This document shows, in pieces, positions 24,833 through 36,170 of a DNA stretch of 64,000 bases (positions within the stretch are counted from its first letter, which is position 1; each line of letters starts with the position of its first letter). The notes under the pieces are model-generated. The model searched no databases and was not told the origin of the DNA. It was given only the letters and a program-made list of their open reading frames with translations. Source of the stretch: Lindgomyces ingoldianus (taxonomy: Eukaryota; Ascomycota; Dothideomycetes; Pleosporales; Lindgomycetaceae); NCBI RefSeq assembly GCF_010093535.1, contig NW_022985197.1, positions 718,726 through 782,725 of the forward strand, in the 5' to 3' direction. Position numbers and translations under genes: made by a program.

Positions 24833-25366
24833 GTTATATAAAAGACATTATAGATAGCTGTAGCATGTTATAAGAAAAGTTTTAAGTCTTATTTAAAAGC
24901 TTAAAGAGTAAGCTGTATCTAACATTCTTTAAAAGATTTAATCTAGTGTTGTTATTAAAGCATTATGTAGATAGGTAGAGTGTGGTAGGGGCTTAGCAAA
25001 AGTGGCTAGCTAACCTGTGTAGCCGGCCAACCTGTTAGGTACGTTACTTAAATATGCTAAAAGAATACTAAATATAGCTTACACTTTAGCCTTTTAAATA
25101 CAATATAACACTTTTAAAGAAATATACTATAGCTATATATAAAGTCTTTTAAAAAATAATAAATAACTAACATACTAAATAACCTTTATAAGCTAATTTT
25201 ATAGCTAACTTATAAAAGCTAGGTAATAATAAAGAGTAAGTAATTATTAAGTATATACTTAAGCTATATATGCACAGATTTTCCTCTTAGCTAGTGGCTG
25301 TAGCTAATATAGCTAATTCTTTACGCGCTAAGTATAATCTAGGCTATGTTAGCATAAACTAGCTTA

Positions 25367-25960
25367 ACATACTCTACTAGTAAGTTACTTATACACCTAA
25401 GTTACTTACTTTTACTAAGACCCTACTAAACTACTTTTCTTACACTAATACATTTCTAATAATACTACTTAAATATGCTAAAAGAACATTAAATATAGCT
25501 TATACATTAGGCTTTTAAAGAAAATGTAACACTTTTAAAGTAATATACTATAGCTATGTATAAAGTTTTTTTAAAAAATTATAAATAACTAACATACTAA
25601 ATAACTTTTATAAGCTAATTTTATAGCTAACTTATAAAGGCTAGGTAATAATAAAAAGTAAGTAATTATTAAGCATATACTTAAGCTATATATATAAGGA
25701 TTTTCTTTTTAGCTAGTAGCTATAGCTAATATAGCTAATTTTTTACACACTAAGTATAATCTAAGCTATGTTAGCATAAACTAGCCTAGTATGTTTATAA
25801 AGTGTTATTTAAAAGCCTAAAATATAAGCTATATTTAATATTCTTTTAGTATATTTAAGTAGTGTTATAAGAAATGTATTAGTATAAAAGAAGTAGTTTA
25901 GTAGGGTCTTAGTAAAAGTAAGCAACCTAGGTGTGTAAGCAACTTGCCTGTAGAATATGT
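25367..25960. mobile_element. Fold-back pogo derivative (MITE-like), copy 1
   Basis: Terminal repeats of the pogo A/B family face each other and TA flanks both ends (25365-25366, 25961-25962). The right ~170 bases are an inverted copy of the left arm, including the stretch next to AGCTTATA…GGCTTTTAAA. No transposase is present. It derives from the non-coding left end of the 1866 bp pogo element and needs a transposase from elsewhere. Confidence 0.8.
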
Positions 25961-25962
25961 TA

Positions 25963-26124
25963 GTGTTATATTATTTAAACATTGCGTTTTGTATATAGTG
26001 TTAGTTGCGCTAAGAGATTTTATCTAGCTTAGCAATAGTTTATGTTATTATATTTATTTAATTTTAATGTTTAGTTAAAATCTAATAAATAGTTATTAAG
26101 TTAGAAGAGGGGTATTGTATTAAA
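25963..26124. other. AT-rich spacer, nothing recognised
   Basis: Short AT-rich stretch between the fold-back element and the solo LTR. No repeat partner was found in the window. Confidence 0.4.
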
Positions 26125-26129
26125 AGTGT

Positions 26130-26258
26130 TGTAAGGACGGGGCTCTGTACCACTACGCCAATACAACCAAAAAGGTGCGAATAATTAACCAACAGTTAAT
26201 TATTGCGTACAGAATAGTATATATACCCGTCGCACGTAAGCACCATCTCGGCCTTACA
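26130..26258 (-). mobile_element. Solo LTR, short family, copy 2, upstream of the dehydrogenase-like gene
   Basis: 129 bases, TGTAAGGACG…GCCTTACA. It is flanked by an exact AGTGT duplication (26125-26129 and 26259-26263). It is the reverse orientation of the 57042-57194 copy and is almost free of RIP. Its TATA-like stretch (ATATATAC at about 26218-26226) points away from the gene, whose ATG is 99 bases beyond the LTR. Confidence 0.9.
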
Positions 26259-26357
26259 AGTGTGCGTCACGCGGGGCCGTGCGTTACCCCTCACTGTACT
26301 CTTACACGTACATGCTAAACTCATCACACCCATCATAAGCTTCTCTCACCTCCAAAC

Positions 26358-27347
26358 ATGTCAACACCTCTAGCCACAGTTGGCATTCTCTCCATTGGCT
26401 CTATGGGCCTTGGGATAACTAAACTCCTCGTCGCAAACAACTATCTAGTTCTCACCAATGTCTCAAACAGGAGCCCCGCGACTCAAACACGTGCTCAGTC
26501 CGCCCAGCTCGGCTTGGTCAACACTGACGCGGAGCTTGTAACTCGATGCGACTATATACTTTCAATTGTGCCACCGCGCGACGCTATAGCAACCGCTCGC
26601 CGTATCATCGATGCACTGAACAGCACGCCACCTGCCAGGCTCTCCACCGCGAGCCCGCTCTACTACCTCGATCTGAATGCGATAAGCCCGTCGACCGCCT
26701 CCACCATCGACAAGGCCTTCAAAAAAAACACCTCAAACGTACGCTTCATAGACGGCGGCATCATCGGCGGCCCGCCCACGCAATCTCCAGAAGGGACCTG
26801 GAAGAACCCAGGCATCCCTCTCTCTGGCCCATACACCCTTAAGTCCGCAAATCCCAGCGGCGCACATCTCGCCGAAACGCTCAACACCAGCTATATCGAT
26901 GCCAACATCGGCTCTGCGTCAGGTCTGAAGTGCTGTTTCGCATCCCTATCTAAAGGCATGATTGCAATATCCCTGCAAGCCTTTAGCACGGCCTCCTCGC
27001 TTAACGTGCTCCCCCACCTACAATCCTACCTGGAAATCTACAACCCGCGAGCCGCAGAGACCGTGGGGAGGGGCATTGTCAACTGCCCTCCGAAAGCGTA
27101 TCGCTGGATAGAGGAGATGCGGCACATTGGGGAGTGTTTTGAGGTTGAGGGCGGTTGGCCTGGGCAAGCGAGGGTTTTTAGAGAGATTGCGGGTGTGTAT
27201 GAGGCGTTGGCGAGGGTTGTGGAGGCCAGGAATGGTACTGAGGGCATGGGAGATGTGGACGGGACTATTGGTGCTTTGCAGGATGAGTTGAAAGGGAGGC
27301 AGAGGAAGAGGAGGATGAGCGTTGAGTTGGAGCAGGATGATCAGTAG
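26358..27347 (+). CDS. NAD(P)-binding 6-phosphogluconate dehydrogenase-like protein (DUF1932 type)
   Basis: An intact single-exon frame of 329 residues with A at -3 of the ATG. GILSIGSMG at residues 9-17 is the glycine-rich dinucleotide-binding loop of the beta-hydroxyacid dehydrogenase superfamily. DLNAISP (105-111) and FIDGGIIGGPP (130-140) are the usual following blocks. GSASGLK (185-191) places a lysine where the family has its catalytic Lys. The C-terminal half, with KCCFASLSKG and IEEM.HIGECFE, fits the DUF1932 domain. The family reduces or oxidises 3-hydroxy acids; the substrate is not predictable here. The basic tail KGRQRKRR (313-320) is extra. The first ~700 bases are C-rich and the last ~300 G-rich on this strand. 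Composition contrasts sharply with both flanks and there is no RIP damage. Confidence 0.88.
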   Translation: MSTPLATVGILSIGSMGLGITKLLVANNYLVLTNVSNRSPATQTRAQSAQLGLVNTDAELVTRCDYILSIVPPRDAIATARRIIDALNSTPPARLSTASPLYYLDLNAISPSTASTIDKAFKKNTSNVRFIDGGIIGGPPTQSPEGTWKNPGIPLSGPYTLKSANPSGAHLAETLNTSYIDANIGSASGLKCCFASLSKGMIAISLQAFSTASSLNVLPHLQSYLEIYNPRAAETVGRGIVNCPPKAYRWIEEMRHIGECFEVEGGWPGQARVFREIAGVYEALARVVEARNGTEGMGDVDGTIGALQDELKGRQRKRRMSVELEQDDQ

Positions 27348-27888
27348 AGGGAGCGTGATGGTATATGTGCACCTATATTGGGATATCACTCTTTGCAATT
27401 TAAGCATATACAAAAGTTATTTATCCACGCGTATAATTTATTGTGTATATTAGTTATTTCAGGGCGGCGCTGCCTTGCGCTAAGATGCTACTGTTGTTAC
27501 GACCCACGATTGGACCGTAAGCAACCAGTCAGCCGTGCCCCACTGTTTGAACGATCAAGGATGGAAAGTCGTTGAATTCCTGCCTGACAGGTCACGTGAC
27601 CTAACGAACGAGGAATGGACCAAACTCCTAGACTAATGCGCAGCGGAGTGCGTTGTCTAATAGGAAGTAGACGTTTGCATGCGGATACAAGCGACTGCAC
27701 GTAAGGCGTACTAAAGAATGTTGCATGCAACAGCTTGCAACAACATGCAAGTGCATGCAACCCTATGTATATAGTTTAAGATCTTAACTTTACTAGAAAG
27801 CTATAATTAATAGTTAGTTTATTCTTTCTATAAACTAAGTAGCATTACTACTTTTTAATAAAAAGTAATCTAATTATATATTTTACAC
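27348..27888. other. 3' flank of the dehydrogenase-like gene
   Basis: The first ~70 bases are AT-rich and would contain the transcript end. Then comes normal-composition DNA with no supported gene. AGGTCACGTGACCT at 27589-27602 is a perfect 14-base palindrome around CACGTG. At 27718-27765 GCATGCAAC and TTGCATGC recur several times. AT-rich DNA starts near 27770. Confidence 0.45.
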
Positions 27889-27890
27889 TA

Positions 27891-28682
27891 ACATACTTCA
27901 CAGGCGAGTTGCTTACACACCTAAGTTGCTTACTTTTGCTAAGACCCTACTAAACTACTTTTCCTACACTAATGCATTTACAACAACACTGCTTAAATGT
28001 GCTAAAAGAATGTTAGGTATAGCTTACACTTTAAGCTTTTAAATAAAACATAAAACTTTTAAAAAAATATGCTGCAGCTATGTATAAAGTCTTTTAAAAA
28101 ATAATAAATAACTATAGCACTAGATAACTTTTATAAGCTAATTCTATAGTAAACTTATAAAAGCTAGGTAATAATAAAAAGTAAGTAATTATTAAAACTA
28201 TACTTAAGCTATATACGCAAGGATTTTCTTCTTAAATAGCATTTATAGCTTAAGTATAGTCTTAATAATTACTTACTTCTTATTATTATCTAGCCTTTAT
28301 AAGTTAGCTATAAAATTAGCTTATAAAAGTTATCTAGTGCTATAGTTATTTATTATCTTTTAAGAGACTTTATACATAGCTGCAGCATGTTTCTTTAAGA
28401 GTTTTATGTTTTATTTAAAAGCTTAAAGCGTAAGCTATATCTAATGTTTTTTTTTAGCATGTCTAAGTAGTGTTGTTAGAAATGCATTAGTGTAAAAAGA
28501 GTAGTTTAAGAAACTTTGCACATAGCTACAGCATATTTCTTTAAGAGTTTTATGTTTTATTTAAAAGCTTAAAGCATAAGCTGTATCTAACATTCTTTTA
28601 GTGCGTTTAAGTAGTGTTATTAGGAATGCATTAGTATAAAAAAAGTAGTTTAGTAGAGTCTTAGTAAAAGTAAGTAACTTAG
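27891..28682. mobile_element. Fold-back pogo derivative, copy 2, right end cut off
   Basis: The left terminus ACATACTTCACAGGCGAG follows TA (27889-27890). The left arm to about 28220 is repeated inverted to about 28480. A second partial copy of the inverted arm follows at about 28505-28680. It stops within the right terminal repeat (…AAGTAACTTAG), where the LTR at 28683 begins. It carries no coding sequence. Confidence 0.75.
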
Positions 28683-29110
28683 TGTTACAATCCTTGCTTC
28701 GTGGAAGCACTCGGGTCGATGCTGTTCCTAGTGGGGTAGGACGGGGTAGAAGGGGCCGACAGTAGGGTGTACAGTCCTACGTAAGGGCTAATAGACACTA
28801 GAGTAAGGTAGAGTGACTAGATCGTGGTTTGTCCCTGTGATGACAAGCACTGTCTCTACTACTGTATGGAGCTGGGGAAGCAAGGTAGAGTAGGTCGGCT
28901 CTATTTCAGCTACACTAAGATAGAGAGGAGAAAGGGAGCTTTAAGAGCAGCTCTGCAGAAGAAGTGCTTATAGTGCTAAGGCGCTAGTAAAAACACTAGC
29001 GCTAAGTAAACTAATAGCGTTGCGCTAGTTGCACCCTCTATATCCTAATTAGCTGCACAGGCAGCTTGTTATGTAACGCGCGACAGAGCTCTCTGCGTAG
29101 GATTGTTACA
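28683..29110 (-). repeat. 3' LTR of Gypsy-E
   Basis: 428 bases with inverted ends TGTTACAATCC / GGATTGTTACA. Little RIP is visible, in contrast to the body beyond it. Parts match the Gypsy-A LTR. Confidence 0.8.
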
Positions 29111-29943
29111 TTACCCCTCTCTAAAGTAGTCTTATCTTTAAGACTAAGTAGTTTAGCACTTTTATATTAGTTTTTAAACTAGTTAAAACCTTAGCGCAGG
29201 TTAATTATTAACTTTTATAAGTTTTATATTCTTGCCTTTTTTATACGCTTGCAACTAGGCGTCTAGTTGCGCTAGCAGACTAGGCTTAGTAGAATATGCT
29301 TAGTAGAAGTCCTTTACCTTATGCAGAGCTCTAAGGAATCTGTTAGCATTATACTAGGTAAGTTTAGAATTATAGCCTACCTATAAGGCTTAGTATTAGA
29401 GACGCCTATAGTAGACATAACTATCTAGAATGTTTTAAACCTGCTACTTAAAGTAACTATTAACTTTAATTAGCTTTTTTAAAGGATTAACTTAACCTAG
29501 TAGTGTTATAGGTGCTGCCTGCTATAGGCAGTCTGTGTAGAAGACATTATGCATCTTTATGTATAAAAAAAGCTTAAGCTAGTACAAATAACCTTTTATA
29601 CCTATAATTAAATAAGGCTTATACATCTACTAGTTAAGCTTCTAGCTAGAGCACCTTATAGTAAAGCCTTTAAAAGTTACATATACTTTATTACCTACTA
29701 TAAAGTTAAGCTTACATTACTTTTTATTTACTTAAGCTACTTACTACTTTTAAGCTTAAGTAATACTTTTTTTTATAATCTTAATTACTTATTATATAGT
29801 GTTATAGTAGAGCTTAGCATAGCTTTAAGCCTTTTTATATAAAATCTGCTTTAGTGTAGTTAGTAAGCGCCTTATATATACCTTCTAGTTCTAGTAGTGT
29901 GTTAGATAATAGCTAAACTTAATTTTAAACAGTAATAACTTTA

Positions 29944-31809
29944 ACGTACTTTATAGGCGAGTTGCTTACACACCCGAGTCGCTCACTTTTGCTAAGACCC
30001 CACCCTAACAAACTCTATTATGGCCCATAACAACCCGCTCTGGCACTATATAGTACAGTACAGCCTAGAATATTATTTAGATACTACTTCTGCTTCTTGC
30101 TTATATGTTTGCGTGTTATGCCTAGTCTAATTGCACTATCTGCAGCGCCTTTAGGATAGCTTACCTACTTTAGCTTACACCTGCTTCTTTACCTTCTTTT
30201 TATTACTGCGCACTCTAAACTCCTTTAGAGCTGTTAAGTGTAGGCCTTCTTAAATTATTAAGGTTTTTTCTGCCTTAATCTGCTTTCTTTTATGCAATTT
30301 ATATTACATAGCAGCCTTATTAGCTGCTTAAAGCTTAGTAATTTTTTATTACACTAACACTAGCTTATGTATAATTATTACTGCCTTTTTTAAGACCTTC
30401 TTAAACACCTTAACTATAAAAGTTAGTAAACTATTTATATGCTTTTAAATTTTTATTTTTATAAGCATTAATTATAACCTAAGTTTTAGAGTATTACTTA
30501 GGGTTTACAACTACTAGGGCTTATTATATATAAGTAGTAGTAGTAATAGAGTGCGCAACTTTACATTAAGGCCTATTATAACTTGTTGTAGGTTAAAAAG
30601 AACTAATTTAGTGCTTTAAAACTCTTCTTAGATATTACTAAAAGTAATTATAGCATTATAGGCTACTTTAAAGCATAGTAAAAACTTTATTTTTATAATA
30701 TAAGTAATCTAGTTGCATATAAGGTTTTTAGCTTAGCACTTATACGCTTTTTTTAAAGAAGTAAAACAACTTACATTAAGTAGCTATAAAAGGTGTAATA
30801 AATAAAAAGGTATATAGATAGTAATAATTTTATTATTTTTATAGTATTACTAGAAATAAAGTAAGTTATAGCTCTTATAGCTATTAATAACTAGTAAATA
30901 GTAGCTGCTAATAGTACACTTCTTTATATGCGCGTTAAAGTGCTTTAACTAGTCTAAACTAAGCTAATTAGTAGTCTAGCTACGCTTAAAAATTGCAATA
31001 ACTTAATTTTAAAGTAAATTTTTTTTTTATACTAGTTTAAAAAGTAGTTGCTACCCTAAAAGATAATAAAAAGTAGAATAGCCTACCTTTTAGCATTAAT
31101 GCCCTAGATAGCTGTTGTCTACTCCTAGTTGCCTAGCTAGACTACTTTTAGCTGTTCTTATCTCTTTAAACTTATAACAACTGCTCTAGTAGATATCTAG
31201 CCTATTATAAACTTTATTTTATTAAAGTTATACATGTTATTATTCTAGATGCTATACTTAGCTTTAATATTCTTTATAAAGTTAAACTAGCTTTAAATTA
31301 CTATAAAAATTTTATAAAAAGCTTTTTTATAGTTATACTTACACTTAAACTTTACTTTAAGCTTTAGGTAACACTTAATAAATATATTAAGCTAGTTTAT
31401 GCTAATATAGCCTATATTATGCTTAGCACGCAAAGAATTAGCTATATTAGCTATAGCTGCTAGCTAAGGGGGAAATCCTTACACATCTAGCTTAAGTATG
31501 TGCTAAATAATTACCTACTTCTTATTATTATCTAGCTTCTATAAGTTAGCTGTATAATTAGCTTAAAAAAGTTGTCTAGCGCATTAGTTGCTTATTATCT
31601 TTTAAAAAAACTCTATAAATAGCTGCAGTGTGTTAGTTAAAAAGTGTTATGTCTTATTTAAAAGCCTAAAGTATAAGCTGCATCTAATGTTCTTTTAACA
31701 TGTTTAAGTAGTGTTGTTAGAAATGCATTAGTGTAGGAAAAGTAGTGTAGTAGGGTCTTAGCAAAAGTAAGCAACTTAGGTGTGTAAGCAACTCGCCTAT
31801 AAAGTACGT
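29944..31809 (-). mobile_element. Pogo/Fot-type element B, copy 2 (1866 bp)
   Basis: Terminal repeats ACGTACTTTATAGGCGAG… and their complement lie next to TA at 29942-29943 and 31810-31811. It is exactly as long as the 38379-40244 copy and lies in the opposite orientation. Each end carries two close copies of GAGTCGCTCAC or its RIP form. A decayed transposase 3' region reads on the minus strand. It inserted into Gypsy-E. Confidence 0.9.
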
Positions 31810-31811
31810 TA

Positions 31812-34800
31812 TTATTTTATATAGTAAAATGCTTAAGCTTAGTCTATATAAAGCAGCAAGTCTAACTAGTTATTTTAGAAGTAATTAATAAATAGACACA
31901 GTTACTAGTTAATATACTAATTTAGCACCTCTATATTACTATTAGTCTAAAGATAGTAGAGCATAAAGAGCTTTTATTTAACACTAGTAAAGTAGTAAAG
32001 CTTATTTATAAATATAAAAGTAAACTATAGTCTATAGTTAGAGATAATTAATTAAGAGGGTCTATAAACATACTAGATATAGCAATAGTATAGGTCTACA
32101 GCCTTTATAGTAGTAATAGTTTTATAGCATAGTAGTAAAAAGTAGTGCTTACTTAAATAGTCTACTATAATAAACATATTATTATAGCTAACTTAATTTA
32201 GTAGAAATAACTTAAAATTTATAAAAATGTTTTACTATGCTTACTTAAGTATTAGTAGTAGCTTAAAAAGCTTTAAAGTCTTATTTTAAAAGATATAGCT
32301 CTACTAATAAGCTTTATAAGTACTAATATAAGTCTTAATATTCTAGCTTATACTTGGCTAGTAGTACTACTTATATAGTAGCTTAGTTATTTTCTTAGTT
32401 CTAGAATATATAGTAAGTTATGTTGCATAAATAGTGTAAATAAAGTAAGTTTTTAGAAACTAGATAGCTAAGACTATAAGCTTTTTTTTTTTTAGTAGTA
32501 AGCTTTTAGTGTTAAGCTTTTATTATAAGCTAAAATCTTATTCTTTATTATAATAGTATTATAAGCTTTTATAATTTTAATTAGTATTTAGAATTTAATT
32601 AATAAGCTTATATTGTTAATTTATTAGCAGTAGCTTTATAAGCTTTTTATTTAGTAAAAAGGTGCTTTATAAAGCAGCATGTAATTAAGTAATAAGACTA
32701 ACACTAATTTACTTTTAGCTTAGAAAAGAGTATATATAAGTAGCTTTATTTTTTTTATGTTTTAAGCTTTTTCTGCTTTCTTAATAGCACATCTATAATA
32801 ATATTAGTAGTGTCTAGGCAGTAGGTTAGTGTAAAGTTAAAGTCTGCTATTAGCATAGCCTATTATATCTAGTAAGAGGTAAGCTTACACTTAATAGTAA
32901 AGTACTTAAAAGCTTAGTAGTTAGTAATTACTATAAATAGCTTATTTTATTACAAGCTTATTAGCTATACTTACTACTTTTATAAGCTTTAGACAACTAT
33001 AAGCATCTTTTTATTATATATGTTATAGTTTATTTATAGTAGGCTTATAGTCTTAGAGTAGAACACTATAGAGCGCTAGATGCTGTTGTCTTATAGCTAT
33101 AATAGTACTTTTATAATAACTCTGTTACTTATGTTAGTCTTTATTCACATCTTATAATTTAGTAAGTAGTGCATAAGGATATTATTTAATAGTATAAAGT
33201 TCTTAGTGCACTTAAACATAGCTAACTTATACTTTTTTAAAAGATGCTAGGTGCTACACTTAAGCAGCTTTATAAGCAGCTGTATAATATAACTATAGTC
33301 TTTAAAAAAGGCGCAGTAGAAGTTGCAGAACTTTAGAAATAACTATAGGCTCTTAATTAAAGTTAGTATAGGCTAGTCTTAGATAGCAGCTACCTTAGTA
33401 AAGTCTTTATAAATTTTATCTATACTAATAATAAAACTTAAGAATTTTATTTTAGTAACTATAAATTTACTTTTTTTAAAGTTAATTTATAAGCTAGTGT
33501 TTTACAAATAATATAGAACCTTAGTAATATATGCTTTATGCTATAAAAGGTTATCTAAGTAGATTAAAATATTATTAAAGTAAGCTATATAAAAGTTATT
33601 AAGTAGGCTATATAAAACTCAATTAATGTATTACTAAAAAGTTATAAAGCTATTATAAAGTCTAAAAAGTAGCATATAATACTTATAGTTACTATAGCGC
33701 GTTTAAAAGGTAGTTAAGCTCTTCACATTTTTAGTAAGCTAGATATAATAAAACGCCTGTTATATATTAAGCTTAGTAAAAACTTTAGCTGCAGCTAGCT
33801 ACATAAGTGTCTTTTAGATTAAAGGTATTAAGTAAGTGTTTTTCTTTATAATTATGTTAAGCTTATAATAGTTTATATAAAACTTTTACCTTTTTTTTTT
33901 AGCTTTTTAGTAAACAAGACTAGAAAAGTGTAGCTAGTGTTACTATGCATAATAAATCTATGTTATAAGTAGTTATCTAGATAGTCCTTAACTAGCTTAA
34001 GCTGCTCTAGAGACATGCTATATAGTAGGCTGCTTAATAAAGTGTTCTTTACTATTAGCTTAATATTATAATTAACACTAGGTTAGTGCAGCAGCAGCTT
34101 ATCTAAGTCTCTTTTTAAAAAGTAAGCTAGCGTAGCTCTAGTGTATATAGAAAATAGTAACTTCTTAAGCATTAGCTATTAAAGCTTATTCTTAGAATTA
34201 ACTATTATAAATGCTTAGTAGTCTTTAATTAGTTAATTAACTTTATAAACACTAATATGTCTAATTATAACATCTTTATGCTTTACATGTAGTATAAACA
34301 TAGCAGTGTTAATTATGTTTACCTCTAGCCCTACCTTAGCAAGTGCTTTTCTAGAGACAGCTAGTTAACATTAGCGCGCTTAATTAGCGCTAGGGGGTAT
34401 TAGTTAAAGATTAAGTTACTTTTTTATCTTTTTTAAGTTTTACTACTAATTATGCTTCTAAGTTAATTAAAGTTAGTATTAATTAATTCTTAATATTTTT
34501 ATAAGCTTATTTTATTAGTTAGTGTTTACTTAATAAGATTAGTTAATCTATAAAAACATACTACATATAAAAATAATAATATTATGCTTATAGTTTTTTA
34601 TTTAATTATTATTTAGCTACTAAATTAATTATTTTTTATAGTTAATTTAAACACTAGCCTTTTTAAAAACTTTATAGCCTATAATTAAGTTATAACAGCT
34701 TATATTATAAAAGATAAAAAGTGTAAGCAGCTAGTAACTATTAATTACTAGATTTATATAAAAGTACTTATTTACTTATCTATTTAGTTAATTATTATAT

Positions 34801-35200
34801 CTTATAATAAAAATAAACTTAATGCTAAGCATTTTAGGCTATAGGTGCTTCTAAATTGTCTGTAGGTGTTATAGGTAGATTAGATTATAGCTGCTAGCCT
34901 CTATGTTAATAAAACTATTTAAGTGTATAGTAATCTCTCTAGCAGAGACATAGTAAGGCAGCATAAAAGGCTTACTGCTAAATAGTAGCTTATGTAGCTT
35001 CTGCGCTAGCGCTTTATCTATTAACTCTAAAAAAAAGACTTTTTTAGAGTAAGTCTTTCTTTAATTTACTATCTTTGCTAAAGCTTATAGTATCTAGCTT
35101 TTATGCTACTTTTATAGCCTTACTCTTAGCATAGGCATAAGAGCAGTTGTAACTTATATGTCCTAGCTAATAGTATAAGTAGTAAGTTATAGCATTTTTT
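31812..35200 (-). pseudogene. Gypsy-E gag-pol relic
   Basis: On the minus strand a CCHC knuckle at about 35145-35193 keeps LGHIS and NC with its first Cys codons mutated. The RT loop at 33550-33583 reads YFNNILIYLDN, with Asn for Asp. RNase H and integrase-like stretches follow toward 31812, and the integrase C-terminal part continues beyond pogo-B2 at 29111-29940. Stops are frequent in every frame. Confidence 0.75.
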
Positions 35201-35754
35201 ATTAAAGCTGCTTATGCTTAGGGTGTTACTAAAGTTATTAAAGCAGTAGTAGTAGCAGCAGGTTAAAGAACATTCTAATATGTAAGCTTCTTTTAACCTC
35301 TTTACACGCATTATGCGCTTAACTTTATAGTAGACTTTTATAGTAAAAAGAATATTTAGTTAGCTTACTTTATATAATTAAAGAAGCTAACTATTAAGTT
35401 ATTATAGTAAGTCTTTATGTGTACTTAAAGCTAATTTAATAAAGTGTTATAAATTTTATCTTTTTACTACTTAAGCAGTAGCTTAGCTTTATTTATAAAG
35501 TATGTAAACTAAGCTTTAAAGTCTTTAAAATTCTAAAATAGCTTTATTTTAAGCTAGTAAAGCTTAGTCTTAGCTTTTATTTACTAGTTAGTATTTTTAA
35601 AGCTTTTTTTTAAAAAGCTTATAATATCTTTAGTTATTACTAGCTTACTTTACTACTTTAAAGCTTTAAAGTAAGAGACTAGTTAACTTAGCGCTTAACT
35701 ACTTACTTTACTTTTAGTATAGTATACTTAAGTGTTTTCTTTCTTTATTAGAGA

Positions 35755-36169
35755 GCTTGCTCTGCTTATTATATTCGGGTTTGCAGAACGAAAAGTTGAG
35801 CAGAATCTCCTCTTTTGGACGCGCTAGTTAGTCAGAATTTCTTCGGATAAACCCTAGTAACGCTGTTTCTCTGTCACTTTATGTGTTTGTTATATTCTTT
35901 TTTAAAAAAAATGTATAGCTAATGTAAGTGCACCTTTATGCTAATTTGCATGCAGTTTGCTTTAGCATGCGTTGTGTAAAACATGTTTAAATTATGGTTA
36001 GTTGCGTCTGTTCCACCTCTCTAGCCACATCGGTGTGTCGGGGATTGGCATCAGCCACATTGGTGTGTCGAGGATTGGCATCAGCCGCATCGGTGTGTCG
36101 GGGATTGGCATCAGCCGCATCGGTGTGTCGGGGATTGGCATCAGCCGCATCGGTGTGTCGAGGATTGGC
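35755..36169. repeat. Repeat X, unmutated copy, ending in a minisatellite
   Basis: This ~415-base stretch corresponds to 38236-38378 plus 40245-40475, where it is heavily RIPped and split by pogo-B1. In this copy CpG sites are intact. Position 35870-35915 shows the uninterrupted sequence at the pogo-B1 insertion point. Its own class is unknown. Confidence 0.75.
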
Positions 36170-36170
36170 A
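36023..36170 (+). repeat. 30-base minisatellite, five units
   Basis: Five head-to-tail units of AGCCGCATCGGTGTGTCGGG plus GATTGGCATC differ by one to three bases. Because 30 is a multiple of three, several frames on both strands stay open, but these are repeat artefacts rather than genes. Confidence 0.95.

Larger units (their letters stand above)
9457..25044 (-). mobile_element. Pogo-type element D, split by Gypsy-A and the LTR element
   Basis: The ends are ACGTACCTAACAGGTTGGCC on the left and its complement on the right, each next to TA (9455-9456, 25045-25046). This terminus differs from the A/B family after the shared ACGTAC. The left part (9457-10884) resembles the minus-strand transposase 3' half of the 29944-31809 copy. 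The right part is only 24833-25044. About 200 bases expected between the two parts are absent, so DNA was lost around the inserted elements. Confidence 0.75.
9356..25366 (+). mobile_element. Pogo-type element A1, left part only, split by element D
   Basis: The left terminal repeat (9356-9454) matches the ends of the pogo copies at 29944 and 38379, with C-to-T decay. It is cut at TA 9455-9456 and resumes at 25045 with CTTAAATATGC. The intact copy at 38379 reads CACTACTTAAA across this point, so TA was duplicated. The continuation runs to about 25364, where the fold-back element starts. No transposase portion is left. Confidence 0.75.
28683..35750 (-). mobile_element. Ty3/Gypsy element E, 5' LTR missing, hit by pogo-B2
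   Basis: A 3' LTR at 28683-29110 (TGTTACAATCC…GGATTGTTACA) is followed by a purine tract, on the minus strand AGAGAGGGGTAA. Minus-strand pol and gag relics extend to about 35200 and similar AT-rich DNA to about 35750. The pogo element 29944-31809 sits inside it with a TA duplication. No second LTR was found at the 5' side, and the flank of the 3' LTR (CTTAG) has no partner, so the element is truncated. Confidence 0.78.

Noticed and set aside
27018..27413. Minus-strand frame opposite the dehydrogenase-like gene
   Set aside because: Shadow of the GC-biased sense codons; no domain.
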